Origin: Pyrus communis
Taxonomy: Eukaryota > Streptophyta > Magnoliopsida > Rosales > Rosaceae
Direction: 5' to 3'
Length of the DNA: 64,000 nucleotides
NCBI RefSeq assembly: GCF_963583255.1
Contig: NC_084808.1
Location: forward strand, 28,104,300-28,168,299
In this document: in pieces, positions 24,240 to 34,820 of the stretch
Position numbering within the stretch: the first letter of the stretch is position 1
Layout of the letters: each line of letters opens with the position of its first letter
The notes under the pieces: model-generated
What the model was told of the DNA's origin: nothing
Seen by the model: only the letters and a program-made list of their open reading frames with translations
Database searches by the model: none
Made by a program: the position numbers and the translations under genes

Positions 24240-25250
24240 AGAAATCGAACCTCAAATGTATCGTGTGAAATACAGACTTAAACTTTGTCCCAACTACTAG
24301 GCAATTTTGCGGTGGTTAGAGGGTGATTGTTTTATTGAAATTATAACATTTGTATTTGTTATTTAGTAAACCAATACATGGAAAACGTATGGGAAGGTCC
24401 TCTAAAAATTGCCCAGATGCCTAGTCCAGGTGTCCAGTACAGGAACCAAGAGAACTTATCAAATGTTATGAAATATCTGCTCAACAGATTTCAACACGCT
24501 AGGAAACACGCGTTTAAGTTTTTCTTGGTATTTGTTGATGGGCTTGCTCAACATTCGTCGACATACCTTCTCATAAGTTATGACCAGGACTTTTTTTTGT
24601 ATACATTTGTTAGATTAGAAATTCGACGGAGTTCGAATTCAAGTCGTGATGTAAAGACAAAACTGCTCTCCATCACTATAATAAAATGTCACTTACATTA
24701 TAAGCATAAATTAACAAGTGAGCGATTTTGTTATGTGTGACTACATGCCTATCAAGTATTTGATGAAGATCACTTAAAAAATTGAAAGAAAAAAATTAGA
24801 CGGCGTTCTTATGCAAGTTCTTGTCTTACATTTGTAGGGGCTGCTCAGAAATATTTTCATTTTTATTTAAACCAAGTTGCCATTGTAAACGAAATAAATG
24901 CGTACATTCTTCTCCAGGTTCTTCCATTCATGTGGGGGTACTGATATAAAAGGCAATCCCTAATTAATTAGTTATAATAATAAGTACTTTTGAATATAAT
25001 AGTAATAATAATATAATGTTATCTAAAAGAAATTTTTTAGTGTTTTGAGTTACGGATACATCAAATATCATAATACAATTAGTTAGAATTTTTTTTTTTC
25101 AATTAATTGTATTATTACCGAAATTGTGTGTCCATACACTGAAAAGTCTCTCGCTACCAAGCATGAGGAAAGTGGAACTCTCTCATTCAATCGGAGGATG
25201 AGAACAAAACGAAAGTATCTTTGGAGTGACAGAACCAGCATATTTTGACA
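24240..25250. other. gene-free spacer
   Basis: AT-rich. The 120-codon open frame at 24378-24740 has no recognisable domain. Confidence 0.45.
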
Positions 25251-25254
25251 ATGA

Positions 25255-25722
25255 GGTATCTTTTGATTTGCTCTCTTAACTTATATGCAGCTGCCAATTT
25301 TCTTTTTGAATTTTAATTTTAACCGATTACCCTCTTAAACTTTTTAAATTAGCCAATTTTTCCCTTGAGCTTTTATTTTAGCCGATTACTTTCTTGAACT
25401 TTTATAAATAGCTAATTCCCCTCTTGGCATTAGATTTTAAAAACTTTCTTTCAATTTTTCATCATTTTTGCCCTCATATAGTTGTCATACGTTGTTTCCG
25501 TGATCAAGATAGATGAAAAATTGGATGTAAACTTTTAAAATCTAAAACATGAGGGAAATTGGCTATTTATAAAAGTTCAGGAAATTAATCGGCTAAAATT
25601 AAAGTTCAAGAGGAAAATTAGCTAATTATAAAAGTTTAAGGGAGTAATTGGCTAAAATTAAAGTTCAAAGGAAAAAATGACAGTTTTATACAAATTAAGG
25701 GGCAAATCGACAAATATGCCTT
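25255..25722. mobile_element. large foldback element
   Basis: Two arms of about 220 bp are imperfect inverses around a short centre near 25490. For example, TAAATAGCTAATTCCCCTC on the left pairs with GAGGGAAATTGGCTATTTA on the right. Each arm is itself made of degenerate repeats of an AGCCGATTA..CTTGAACTTTT-like unit. It has no coding capacity. Confidence 0.65.
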
Positions 25723-27590
25723 TGACAATTGACAATGTTGCTTTCCATGATTATCCCTCAATTATCATTTGCTAACCCTTTTTTTTTTCTTTTTTTTTTT
25801 TTTTGATCATATAACGTCATAGTCTTGCGTTATATTTATCGGTAGAGACTAGAGAGGGATGGATGATATCAGTCAAAGATTACAACAACTTTTCTAATAT
25901 GCTAATTCATGGCATATAAAAAACGCATCCTCTCAACGCCGAAGATTTTGTACGTAAAATGAATATTGCCATTTTTTTTTGGGTAGGAGGGATTTATTAT
26001 TTTGTAAAAAAACTTGAGATAAATCATGCAATAAATTTTTTAGAAAAAAAAAATCATACAATAATTAACTATTACTATAACTCCAATTCGTCAAAATACA
26101 ACTTAAAACGTCTCAATGGGGCATGAAATATGAGTAACGTGAACAACTTTTAAGAACAGTGTGTTTGCTTGTGGATTAGGAGGACTAAGCTAAAGCATAG
26201 GGGACGGAATTAGGCAGCCCCAAACAACATCATTGCTAATGGGGATTTTTAATATAAAAAAAAAAATGTATAATGGGTTAAACGCTTTCTTAAATTTATA
26301 AATAAATTAGACCATTAAAATAACATTGTGCATCTTTAATCTTTGCATGACGTCCTCCTTGTTGTTCTATCTTGAACACTCACATTTGTTTTCAGTTACT
26401 CGATGAGCAAGGAGATAAGTGCGTTTTTGTTTGCCACTTTAAGGAGCAATAATGTTCATTATTTTGCTCAATATATGAGATTAAATTTTGAGATTTGATA
26501 TCAAAATTTAAAGGTGTGATTGACCTTGCATTCAGAAACGATGACCTAGTTCAACTTCTAACTAACTTTTAATCTAGTAATATTATTTCAATATTAAAAA
26601 TTGTCTAAAGTTCGAATCTTCTATCCCTACCGATTAAAAAAGAATCAAAGCAAAACGAAGATTTGTTATTCTTTGTAGTTGGTTTAGGATAATGTAGGTT
26701 AACTTAACTTGGCTTAACCGTTTTACATGGAGTTGTTTGAGGTCTAAATCAAAGGGAGGGGGATGGGGACATTGCTAACTAACACATGCCGATGCATGTC
26801 TAAATTACTTAATCATTCAACTTCATACAGTTTTAGTCTCATCATAGTCCCAATCATGTTAATTATTTCTCAAGGCAATCGGCTTATGACCCTAATAAAA
26901 GACAAATGAAGCACTCTTTCATATATAAATGTCTCATGTATAAACGTGCACTCTTTCATATATAAATGTCTCATGTATAAACGTACTCCAATGTCGTGTA
27001 TGAGAAAAATGGCATAACTGGTACGTAACGCCGGGGTCAAATTCTATCTTCAATTCTGGAAAGTGACTATATATATCACTCTCCCACTCACACTCACACC
27101 ATGCATATTATTCTTACAAAAAATAGTCATTCAAATAAGAGAATATATAAGTATTCAAATACATCAAACAAATTAATGATATAAGTACCTGTTAAAGTTG
27201 TGTCTTATCAACGCCAATCAATTCCTCATCTAGTGCTTCCTAAGCACTAGATGGCAAGCTGGTCAATGACAGATTTAAGACACAAGGTTCCACGAATATA
27301 AAGAGCAGACCTATTCAGACGTCAACTCTGAACGACGTGGTAGCTAGACGAGAGAACAGAGACCTACAAAGAGACGTAATGACTAACAGGTATGACGTTG
27401 GGTTATAAATTCTCACGAAATAACATATTTATAATGAATTGTCAATTTTCTTGAATTATTAGCTCGAGATGCTAACATTATACCCCTTTCATATATATAT
27501 ATATATGACAAGGGGGACCAGGGGAAGTTGAAAAGGTGTGCATGCATGTGATCACTGATTGGATGCCTTTAGGTCAAGCTCCAAGGTGGA
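25723..27590. other. gene-free spacer with a short tandem duplication
   Basis: AT-rich. A unit of about 36 bp beginning GCACTCTTTCATATATAAAT is present twice in tandem at 26910-26983. A perfect small hairpin (CATCTAGTGCTT, loop CCT) is at 27227-27253. No gene is supported. Confidence 0.5.
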
Positions 27591-27594
27591 GAGG

Positions 27595-27783
27595 GAATAG
27601 GATCCTCTCATGAGCAAATGCTCGTGATCCTCATGATCAACCAACACGGGCCGTTAGATCGGTTACAATTATTATAACTTTTAGAATGACCCCTTGTTTG
27701 TAGCTGTTGAATCAAAATTCAACGGTCCGTGTTGGTTGGTCATAAGGATCCCGAGCATTTGCTCAGGAGAGGATCCTATTCTG
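27595..27783. mobile_element. hairpin MITE, GAATAGGATCCTCTC family
   Basis: A 189-bp element with terminal inverted repeats of about 30 bp (GAATAGGATCCTCTC-x-TGAGC). Second inner arms, CAACACGGGCCGTT and AACGGTCCGTGTTG, also pair. This family is common in apple-type genomes. Confidence 0.75.
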
Positions 27784-28574
27784 TGGAGGTGGTTCTTTAT
27801 AATTTGTCTTTAGATCTAAGCCAAGTGACACCTAACATTTCTTATGTTTTTTATACACTTGCGACACGAAATATGTGTAGACTTCTAATGTTATCGTATC
27901 TGCCGTTTGATTATGGGCACTATTGTCCATTGGTGTAATAGTAGCATTGGACAATGCTAGGGCCAGTCGAGTGTGAATCATTTGTAAATGTTGATGTATG
28001 ACATTCACACTGTAAAATACAAAAATAAATTTAGTCGTTGATAAATGTGAGTCTCGTATAGCATAATGTGCATCTTGGTGTTTGTGGGATGGAAAGGACA
28101 ACTCCGACAATGTGAACCTATCAATGGTTTTATGTGGTCAGCTATTGGCTTTAGTTTTGTTAGTGGAAGGCTTGAATGGATTTTCTTACATTGTTGGCCA
28201 TTTACTTTCTGGTGAAATGATAATTCCACACTTTTTCTTCCCTACATTTTTACGTAATTTTGCTGGTCGTTTTTGTTTTATTTATTCAATGATCTTAAAT
28301 AAAGAAGAGCGTACGAGAGAAGGAAAAAAATGTGTAATTATTATTTCTTTTAACCATCTGCCTAGCAAATTAGCAATCAAACCACTCTACTCCACTATCA
28401 TAATTCATACCAAAAAGTAATAATGGCTCACTAATGATTAACGAGAATTTTTTAATAACTAACTAAGCACACACTAATAGTAATACTCCATACTCCATTG
28501 GATCAGGACAAAGATTCTCTCCTTTTTTTTTTCTCTTTTTTTCTTTCCATCTGTTTGAGCGTTCAGGATTTCAA

Positions 28575-28775
28575 GAAAGGATCCTCGTCATATCCTTTTG
28601 TAAGGATTATGGAGATCCTCCAATCACATTCGTTTATCATACATCGTGTGGTCAGTTTTTATTAGGTACTGTTTATATTTATTTTTAAATAAAAAAATTT
28701 ATAATGATTTCTGACCGCACGATATTGATGAACAGATGTGATTGGAGGATCTGACGAAGATCCTCCTGACCGGAT
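28575..28775. mobile_element. MITE, GGATCC/CATCGTGCGGTCAG family
   Basis: Left arm GATCCTCCAATCACATTCG..CATCGTGTGGTCAG is matched by the inverse CTGACCGCACGATATTG..GTGATTGGAGGATC. The centre is AT-rich. It is the best preserved copy of the family in the window. Confidence 0.7.
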
Positions 28776-28854
28776 TTCATGTAGAGAGAGAGAAGAAAAA
28801 AGTAGAGAGAGAAAGAAGAAAAAAAAACTATGAGTGGAGATGAGGCAATCTCAT

Positions 28855-29065
28855 CCATTGGAGGAATAGGATTCTCTCTCCGTCTCATTTCTCTCATTTT
28901 TCCTCATTTTCTATTTAAACGGTTACGATTAAATCATATCAAAACATCTTATATTGATTTTTTATAACAAGAAAGACAAAAAAGGAAGTGTGGTAGTAGG
29001 AAAGGAGGGGAGAGAAGAGGATTAAGAGAAGGAGAAAATCTTACTACCAACAAAAAGAAAAACGG
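28855..29065. repeat. short dispersed repeat (AGGATTCTCTC / TATTTAAACGGTTACGATTAAA)
   Basis: Shares blocks with sequences near 38290-38480 and 39425-39600: a CT-rich start, CTATTTAAACG, a TATTGATTTTTTATA centre, and a purine-rich AGAGGAxAAGAG end. Probably a non-autonomous element. Confidence 0.45.
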
Positions 29066-30289
29066 AGAAAGTAAAATGAGATGCCTACGAATCTATCAAT
29101 CAATACCTGCTTTACCCCAAGAAAATTTCGACATTCGGCCTAATCACAATATTTAGGGTTAATGGCCTACTAATTACTCACGGATCAAGGACCATTTTGC
29201 ATTGCAACTCAACAAAAAAAAAAAATGGGCCTGCATATTATGAGATCAAATAAGTTGAGCTTAGATGTTGGTAAGTTGGGCCTAAGCTTGAGATCAAATG
29301 AGCAGAGGAATCAAACCCAAAAACTCAAAAAAGGAAAGAAGAGCACAACAGATTAGCTATTAGCTATGATTTCACCAAGCATTCAGAAAGTCAGCTATCA
29401 CCTCACTTGCGCAGAGAATTGGCAATCATTCAGGAGGCATGAACCCGGGCAGTTCAAGTCGAAAATTCACGTACGATATACATTGTTAAATTTAACGGTT
29501 CAATGTGTGCCAAAGAATTCAAGAGATTGACGGGTAGATTAGAGGAAGATAATCTTGAGCAAATATGTCGCATACCAGATGATCGGCCCATACGCTTGAT
29601 AGATATGAATCTTTCCTTGTTCATTGTGTCCCCTGCCATTTGAGGATTGAGGTTCAACACATGTTTCTGGTTATGCTATTGCTACATCAGAGGATTTGAT
29701 ACCAATGAGAACCTATGCAGATCAAACCTTGGTGAGAAACAAATGCCAAGGCTGTAACAAAAACATTTGGAACAGATCAACACAACAATTACTTAAGATG
29801 TGTCTGGTTCGAGGTGTGACCCCGTTGAGTTTTTATCTTTTCACGTCTACAACTCCGTTCATCCATGCTGATGAACTGAATGGGGAAATACTGTACAAGT
29901 TTCAAAGGAAAATTAAACAATATGGGGTCTGATATCGAAAGATTATTTACAACCTCAAATATAATCTCAACAAGAACGAAGTAATTAAACATGGTGTCAA
30001 CTACAATTAAAAATCTGAACAATAATGTGAGAGAATTCCATGAATGTTGAGTTTATATCAAAACAATATGACAACCAGTCATCAAACATAAACTGGCAGT
30101 CATTCATCCAAACTTCCCAATATTTCTTGCTCAATTGGATCAAAGAAAATATCAAAACGTCACAGTATAAACTAACCAACCCCAATCGAACTTCCTCATT
30201 TCGACAGGAAACCAAAGACTATATAAATTACTCCTACCGGTAACAAGTTAGAAACCCATCTCCAACTACCACCAAATTCGCCTTTCCGG
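29066..30289. other. gene-free spacer downstream of RPI
   Basis: No open frame with recognisable content. The last 100-200 bases are probably the RPI 3' UTR. Confidence 0.45.
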
Positions 30290-31069
30290 CTACTTATTCT
30301 TCACCGTGATTCCGAGCTCCCCTGCAACAATCACAGTGGTGGCCATGTCAAGGAACATTCCATGCTCCACAACTCCAGGAAGCTGCAAAATCGCATCGCT
30401 AGCCGCCTTCAGATCCCCCATATCTTTCTGGAAATACAAATCCACGATGTAATTCCCATTGTCCGTCACGAAAGGCTTGCCATTTTCGACGAAAGTCCTT
30501 AGCTTTCCGACGCAGCCCGCGTACTCGAACAAATCCTGGAGCTTTTTGGCCGTGAATTTCCAGCAGAACGGCACAACCTCCACCGGCATCGCCAGCCCGC
30601 TGCCTCCCACATGCTTCACGAGCTTCGACTCGTCGACGATGCAGACGAATTTCTTACAGGCACCCTCCACCATCTTCTCCCTCAAGAGGGACCCACCTCG
30701 GCCCTTGACCAGATTGAGTTGGGGATCGACCTCGTCGGCGCCGTCGATCGCGAGATCAAGAACAGGGTGGGAATCGAGGTCCGACAGCGGAATTCCAAGA
30801 GACAAGGCTTGTTCGTGGGTCTTTTTCGACGTGGGTATTCCTACAATGTTCTGAAGCTTCCCCTGTTTCAAAAGCTCGCCGATTCGGTCGACGGCGTGCT
30901 TGGCGGTGGAGCCGGTGCCGAGGCCGAGGACCATTCCGGACTCAACATACTCGACGGCCTTGTAGGCGGCGATTTTCTTCAACTCGTCCTGGGTTACAAT
31001 CACAGACGGAGGAGGAGGAGAGAGGGGGGAGGAGGAGGTCGGCAGAGCCAACAAAATCCCAGCTTCCAT
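30290..31069 (-). CDS. RPI: ribose-5-phosphate isomerase A
   Basis: Interconverts ribose 5-phosphate and ribulose 5-phosphate in the pentose phosphate pathway. Intronless, 259 residues. The start at 31069 (MEAGILLALP) is preferred over an in-frame alternative 13 codons upstream because TQDELKKIAAYKAVEYVESG aligns with the family soon after it. Hallmarks are GLGTGSTAKHAV, the catalytic DGADEVD, KGRGGSLLREK and GNYIVDLYF. The short Ser/Pro N-terminus does not look like a long transit peptide, so a cytosolic RSW10/RPI2-type enzyme is likely. A TATA box lies about 295 bp upstream of the ATG. Confidence 0.94.
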   Translation of the reverse strand: MEAGILLALPTSSSPLSPPPPSVIVTQDELKKIAAYKAVEYVESGMVLGLGTGSTAKHAVDRIGELLKQGKLQNIVGIPTSKKTHEQALSLGIPLSDLDSHPVLDLAIDGADEVDPQLNLVKGRGGSLLREKMVEGACKKFVCIVDESKLVKHVGGSGLAMPVEVVPFCWKFTAKKLQDLFEYAGCVGKLRTFVENGKPFVTDNGNYIVDLYFQKDMGDLKAASDAILQLPGVVEHGMFLDMATTVIVAGELGITVKNK

Positions 31070-31282
31070 AGCCGGATTGTGAAGAACCCAAAAATAAAAT
31101 GGGGTCAATAAAGAGAAACTATTATTGGGTTATCCTAAAATATAGATAAAATCAAAACCCAGAATTTGGATTGAAAATGAATCAAAAATGTTAAACTTTG
31201 TGATATTCAAGCATTTGGGCGGACCAAAAAATGGCAGCAGAGTTAGGGCTTTTGTATCCAGGGATGTGTGGCAGTCAGCATT

Positions 31283-31318
31283 TGGGAGGGAGGGAGGGAG
31301 GGAGAGAGAGAGAGAGAC
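31283..31318. repeat. GGGA/GA microsatellite in the RPI leader
   Basis: Four GGGA units followed by GA repeats, between the RPI TATA box and ATG, so probably transcribed as a CT-rich 5' leader. Confidence 0.8.
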
Positions 31319-31364
31319 AGGAGGAGATAGGGTTTGTGAGGAGGCGGGTTGGGGGAAGGAGTTA

Positions 31365-31372
31365 TATTTATA
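31365..31372 (-). promoter_or_regulatory. TATA box of RPI
   Basis: TATAAATA on the minus strand in the context CCCCTATAAATATAAC. It puts transcription start near 31335, giving a leader of about 265 nt. Confidence 0.55.
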
Positions 31373-31399
31373 GGGGAAGATGAAGGTGGTGGGAACTGG

Positions 31400-32324
31400 G
31401 AAATAGGAGGGTGGATTTAAAAATTTGCATTGAAAATATATATTTGCATTGAAAATTGAAGTTGGAGGAGATTGGGGCGTATTAATTCTCGATATTTGAT
31501 TTATAAAATATGATTGAAATATATTGTCTTTTTAGTTTATTTGAAAAAATTTCATGATTTTTTGTGATTTTTTGTTATTGTATGGTATGGCATGATAGAA
31601 CTGTATCCTGTGGGGCTCCTCTTTCAAGTACTATTTTATTTTCTTTTTCTTACATTGAAACAGGTTGTGTATGTTTAGATATTGAAATAGGTTTTTGAGT
31701 TAGACTTTAATTGTTGGTTCATATTTTGTTAATGAGAAAAAAAGGCAAAAGAAGTTGCATTTGGTTGAAATTAAGCCAAAAGGGCAAAAGAAGTTGCATT
31801 TGGTTGGAGTTAAGCCAAATGCAATTTAGTTGAAGGGGGTATTTGGTGTATCCGTTGGATTGTTTAGATGCTCAATAATTAACAACTTTCGCGATATTTG
31901 ACGTTTCGGATGCAATGATAACTATTGACTAATTTCGTTTTAGGTATTCATTTTCATTAGAAAAATGAAGAAAATAGAATTTTGAGTATTTAGGCTGTCC
32001 CTCAATACCACATGAGGAACAAATAAAAAGAAAAATGACTAAAATTTGAAACCTCCCTCTGCTCCCGTTACCCTTATATTTCTATTTTCAAAAGAAAAGT
32101 AAGCGGAATTTTGCACGGCTCTAAAATACATAAAGACTGAAAAACTTTCTTCATACTTTGGTTATTTAAAAGCATTTTTAGTCAATGAACATGTTTTGAA
32201 AAAAAGAAAAAGACGGTTAACATCATCCATTCAAAATGGTGTTGTTTATTCGTCGAGAAATAAGAAATTCGGGTAAAGACATCCATTTAGTTATGCCCTT
32301 TGAGTTGACTGGAGTGAGTGTTTT
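31400..32324. other. gene-free spacer
   Basis: AT-rich. Contains a short direct repeat (GGCAAAAGAAGTTGCATTTGG) near 31745-31805. No gene is seen. Confidence 0.45.
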
Positions 32325-32490
32325 GATTAAAAGAAAATTAATGAAAAGGGTTTGAAAATTTTGGTTTTTAATGATAAGGACGAAATAAATAGTAAAGTGA
32401 ATAGTACCATAATTGACTTTTTAATGTAAAAATGTGGTTTTTTCAGTAAAGTGAACAGTACCGAAAGCTTTGCATTAAAGTTCCCTTGTA
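32325..32490 (-). mobile_element. MITE, GGTACTGTTTA family (copy 2)
   Basis: Inverse-orientation copy with GAATAGTACCATAATTGACTT, CAGTAAAGTGAACAGTACCG and the AAAATTAATGAAAAGG end. Confidence 0.7.
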
Positions 32491-32510
32491 TTAATTTGAG
32501 CATATAGTAA

Positions 32511-32672
32511 ATCAAAGGAAAACTAATGAAAATGGCTTGAAAACTTTGAGTTTTAATGATAAAGATAAAATAAAAGGTAAATTGAATAATACCAGGATTG
32601 ACTTTTTAGTGTAAAAATTTGATTTTCGTTAAAGTAAACAGTACCGTGGGGTTTTCATTAAAACTCTTATAA
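32511..32672 (-). mobile_element. MITE, GGTACTGTTTA family (copy 3)
   Basis: Lies about 20 bp after copy 2 in the same orientation, with GGAAAACTAATGAAAATGG, AATAATACCAGGATTGAC and AGTAAACAGTACCG blocks. Confidence 0.7.
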
Positions 32673-32811
32673 ATCAATTGCTAGGAATAGAATTCCATAC
32701 GAATCAGATTAACCACTTTTTATGCATTATTATTATTCTTTTATATTTTTTTATTTTTTAGAAAAAGCATGGTCCATGTTGATTTGCTATGCTTCCTCTT
32801 ATTTACATAAG

Positions 32812-32995
32812 AGAATCATTTCCGGATCCACTTTGTGATTCTAACATCCTAGTCGTTTATTATACATCGTATAATCAGTTTTCGTTAAATATTATTTGTG
32901 TTTAATTTTAAATAAAAAAATCAAATAATTTTTAACCGCACAATACACGATACATGACCACAAAATAGATCTGCATAGGATCCAATTCCCTTATT
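32812..32995. mobile_element. MITE, GGATCC/CATCGTGCGGTCAG family (diverged)
   Basis: Left TCCGGATCCACTTTGTGATT..TACATCGTATAATCAG and a right inverse containing AACCGCACAATACACGAT and AGGATCC. More diverged than the copy at 28.6 kb. Confidence 0.5.
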
Positions 32996-33340
32996 TACAA
33001 TTCTCCGCAGACTCCCCATCACTCATATTCCCTTCCTCTCTTTCAACTGGGGCCTATCTCCGCGTACTCCCCATGGTGATTTGCTTACAAAACATTTAAA
33101 GTACTTTTCACAAAAAGTACCAGTTATCTATTTATTGTATAAAATATTTTTAATTATTTTAAAAGCACTTTAATCAATATGTGTTCTAAACAAATTTATT
33201 TATTATTAGCATTTCTTAATTATGTGGAAACATTTTTTTTTTATTTTTGATGGCCACAACTTACGTGATTAGTAACGAAACTTGTATTACCATAAATTTG
33301 TTATAATATTATATTGTTGTGTGACAGACGTTAAAAAATT

Positions 33341-33488
33341 AAAAGAAAATTAACGAAAAGTCTAAAAAAATTTTAGTTTTCATAAAAAATGACAAATAAA
33401 AATATAGTGAATAGTACCAAGGAAAAGTAAAAATATGATTTTTCGTTAAAAATAAACGATACCAGAAATGTTTGGTTAAAACTCTAAA
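33341..33488 (-). mobile_element. MITE, GGTACTGTTTA family (copy 4)
   Basis: Diverged copy, recognisable by AAAGAAAATTAACGAAAAG, GTGAATAGTACCAAGG and AAATAAACGATACCAG. Confidence 0.6.
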
Positions 33489-33820
33489 AAATTAATCGTA
33501 TTTTCTGAGATGAGTGGAAAAAGGCTGTTTGTTGGAGTTGTTGACGAAGACATTTGTTTGTTGTGTGTAGTCCATGAAAAAGACATAAGTAAGTGCAGGG
33601 CATCTTCTTGGGAACTCAATTTGATTGTAAATGCGTTGCATTAGTAATTTGGGAAATTTGGTATTGGTTGCCCCCCTTCATTCGTTTGATTGGTCGGCTT
33701 CCACGTTTGGTTTTTCTCGTTTATCCCAAATCCTATCGAGGCCCAAACTAGACAGTAACAAGCACATGCGTTCGTTCTTTTGCACCGACCCATATTTTAA
33801 GTAACTCATAGTTTGGAATA

Positions 33821-33974
33821 AGGAAAATTAATGAAAAAAACTTGAAAACTTTGAGTTTTAATGATAAGGACAAAATAAATAGTAAAGTGAATAGTACCAT
33901 ATTTGACTTTTTAATGTAAAAATATGATTTTTCATTAAAATGAACAGTACCACAGACTTTTCGTTAAAACTCCC
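33821..33974 (-). mobile_element. MITE, GGTACTGTTTA family (copy 5)
   Basis: Well-preserved copy: AAGGAAAATTAATGAAAA, AGTGAATAGTACCAT, AATGAACAGTACCACAG, CGTTAAAACTCCCTT. Copies 2-5 share one orientation. Confidence 0.7.
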
Positions 33975-34179
33975 TTTAGAATATCGTCTTGTTCAAGATA
34001 AAAACACAAGGTTCATATGTGCAAATGTTAAGAAATGGTCCGTGTTCAACCTAGGACTTTGAAGTCTATCGACGAAAAGGAGGTTTTGGTCAAGTCAAAC
34101 TGCACCAAGATAAAGGGGTTTGCATTTGTTTTTGGTTTGAAATTGTCTTCTTAAGTAAAAGCCACCGAAACAATATGAG

Positions 34180-34402
34180 TTCGTTTGGATGAGCTTTTAA
34201 AATAATCGAAAGTGTTTTTGGTAAAAATATTTTTAGAACTAATTCTTAATAAAAATACATATAAATCCTAGAAATGCACTTAAATGCTTCCTGGAAGGAC
34301 ATAATTGGTGCTTCTTGCTGAAAGCACTTTAAGTGCTTTTGGGATCTAAAAACATTTTCTCTAAAAGCGTTTTCAGTTATTTTAAAAACACATCCAAATA
34401 GC
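34180..34402. mobile_element. MITE, GTTTGGATG..TTTTAAAATAA family
   Basis: The left end GTTTGGATGAGCTTTTAAAA is matched by the inverse TTTTAAAAACACATCCAAAT on the right. The interior has further paired segments (AGTGCTTTT / AAAGCACTT). Confidence 0.6.
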
Positions 34403-34820
34403 AACAAGAGAATACAGCAGTGCGCTTCTACAAAAATATAAATCAAGATTTCAGGAAATTAATAGCTCAAAAATTAATTCAAATATTATCATTCACACTC
34501 TAAAAAATTCATTGTGTACTTCTCATTAATAATAGTAATGCTAAAGCTTTATTTTCTCTATACAACTAATCACTTTAATGTCATATTTAATTGTCGTATT
34601 TAATTACAAGAAGCTCACGATGCAATTAAATATTTTAATGACTTTGTCTCTGCGTAACAAGTTTCATCGGCTCATAGTAAACATAACATACAGCTCATAT
34701 TTTTGTTTTAACGAAGCTTTAGACAATTAAGCATCACTGGCTTATGAGAAAGTGAAAGATCAGATCACAAGAAGCCACTTTGGTTGTTTGTTCACGAAAC
34801 AAACACATCTTATTCAAACT

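Noticed and set aside
24378..24740. 120-codon open frame in spacer
   Set aside because: No domain, no splice or promoter context, and it lies in repeat-rich DNA.
30459..31111. Plus-strand open frames of 131 and 166 codons
   Set aside because: They are shadows antisense to the GC-rich RPI coding exon.
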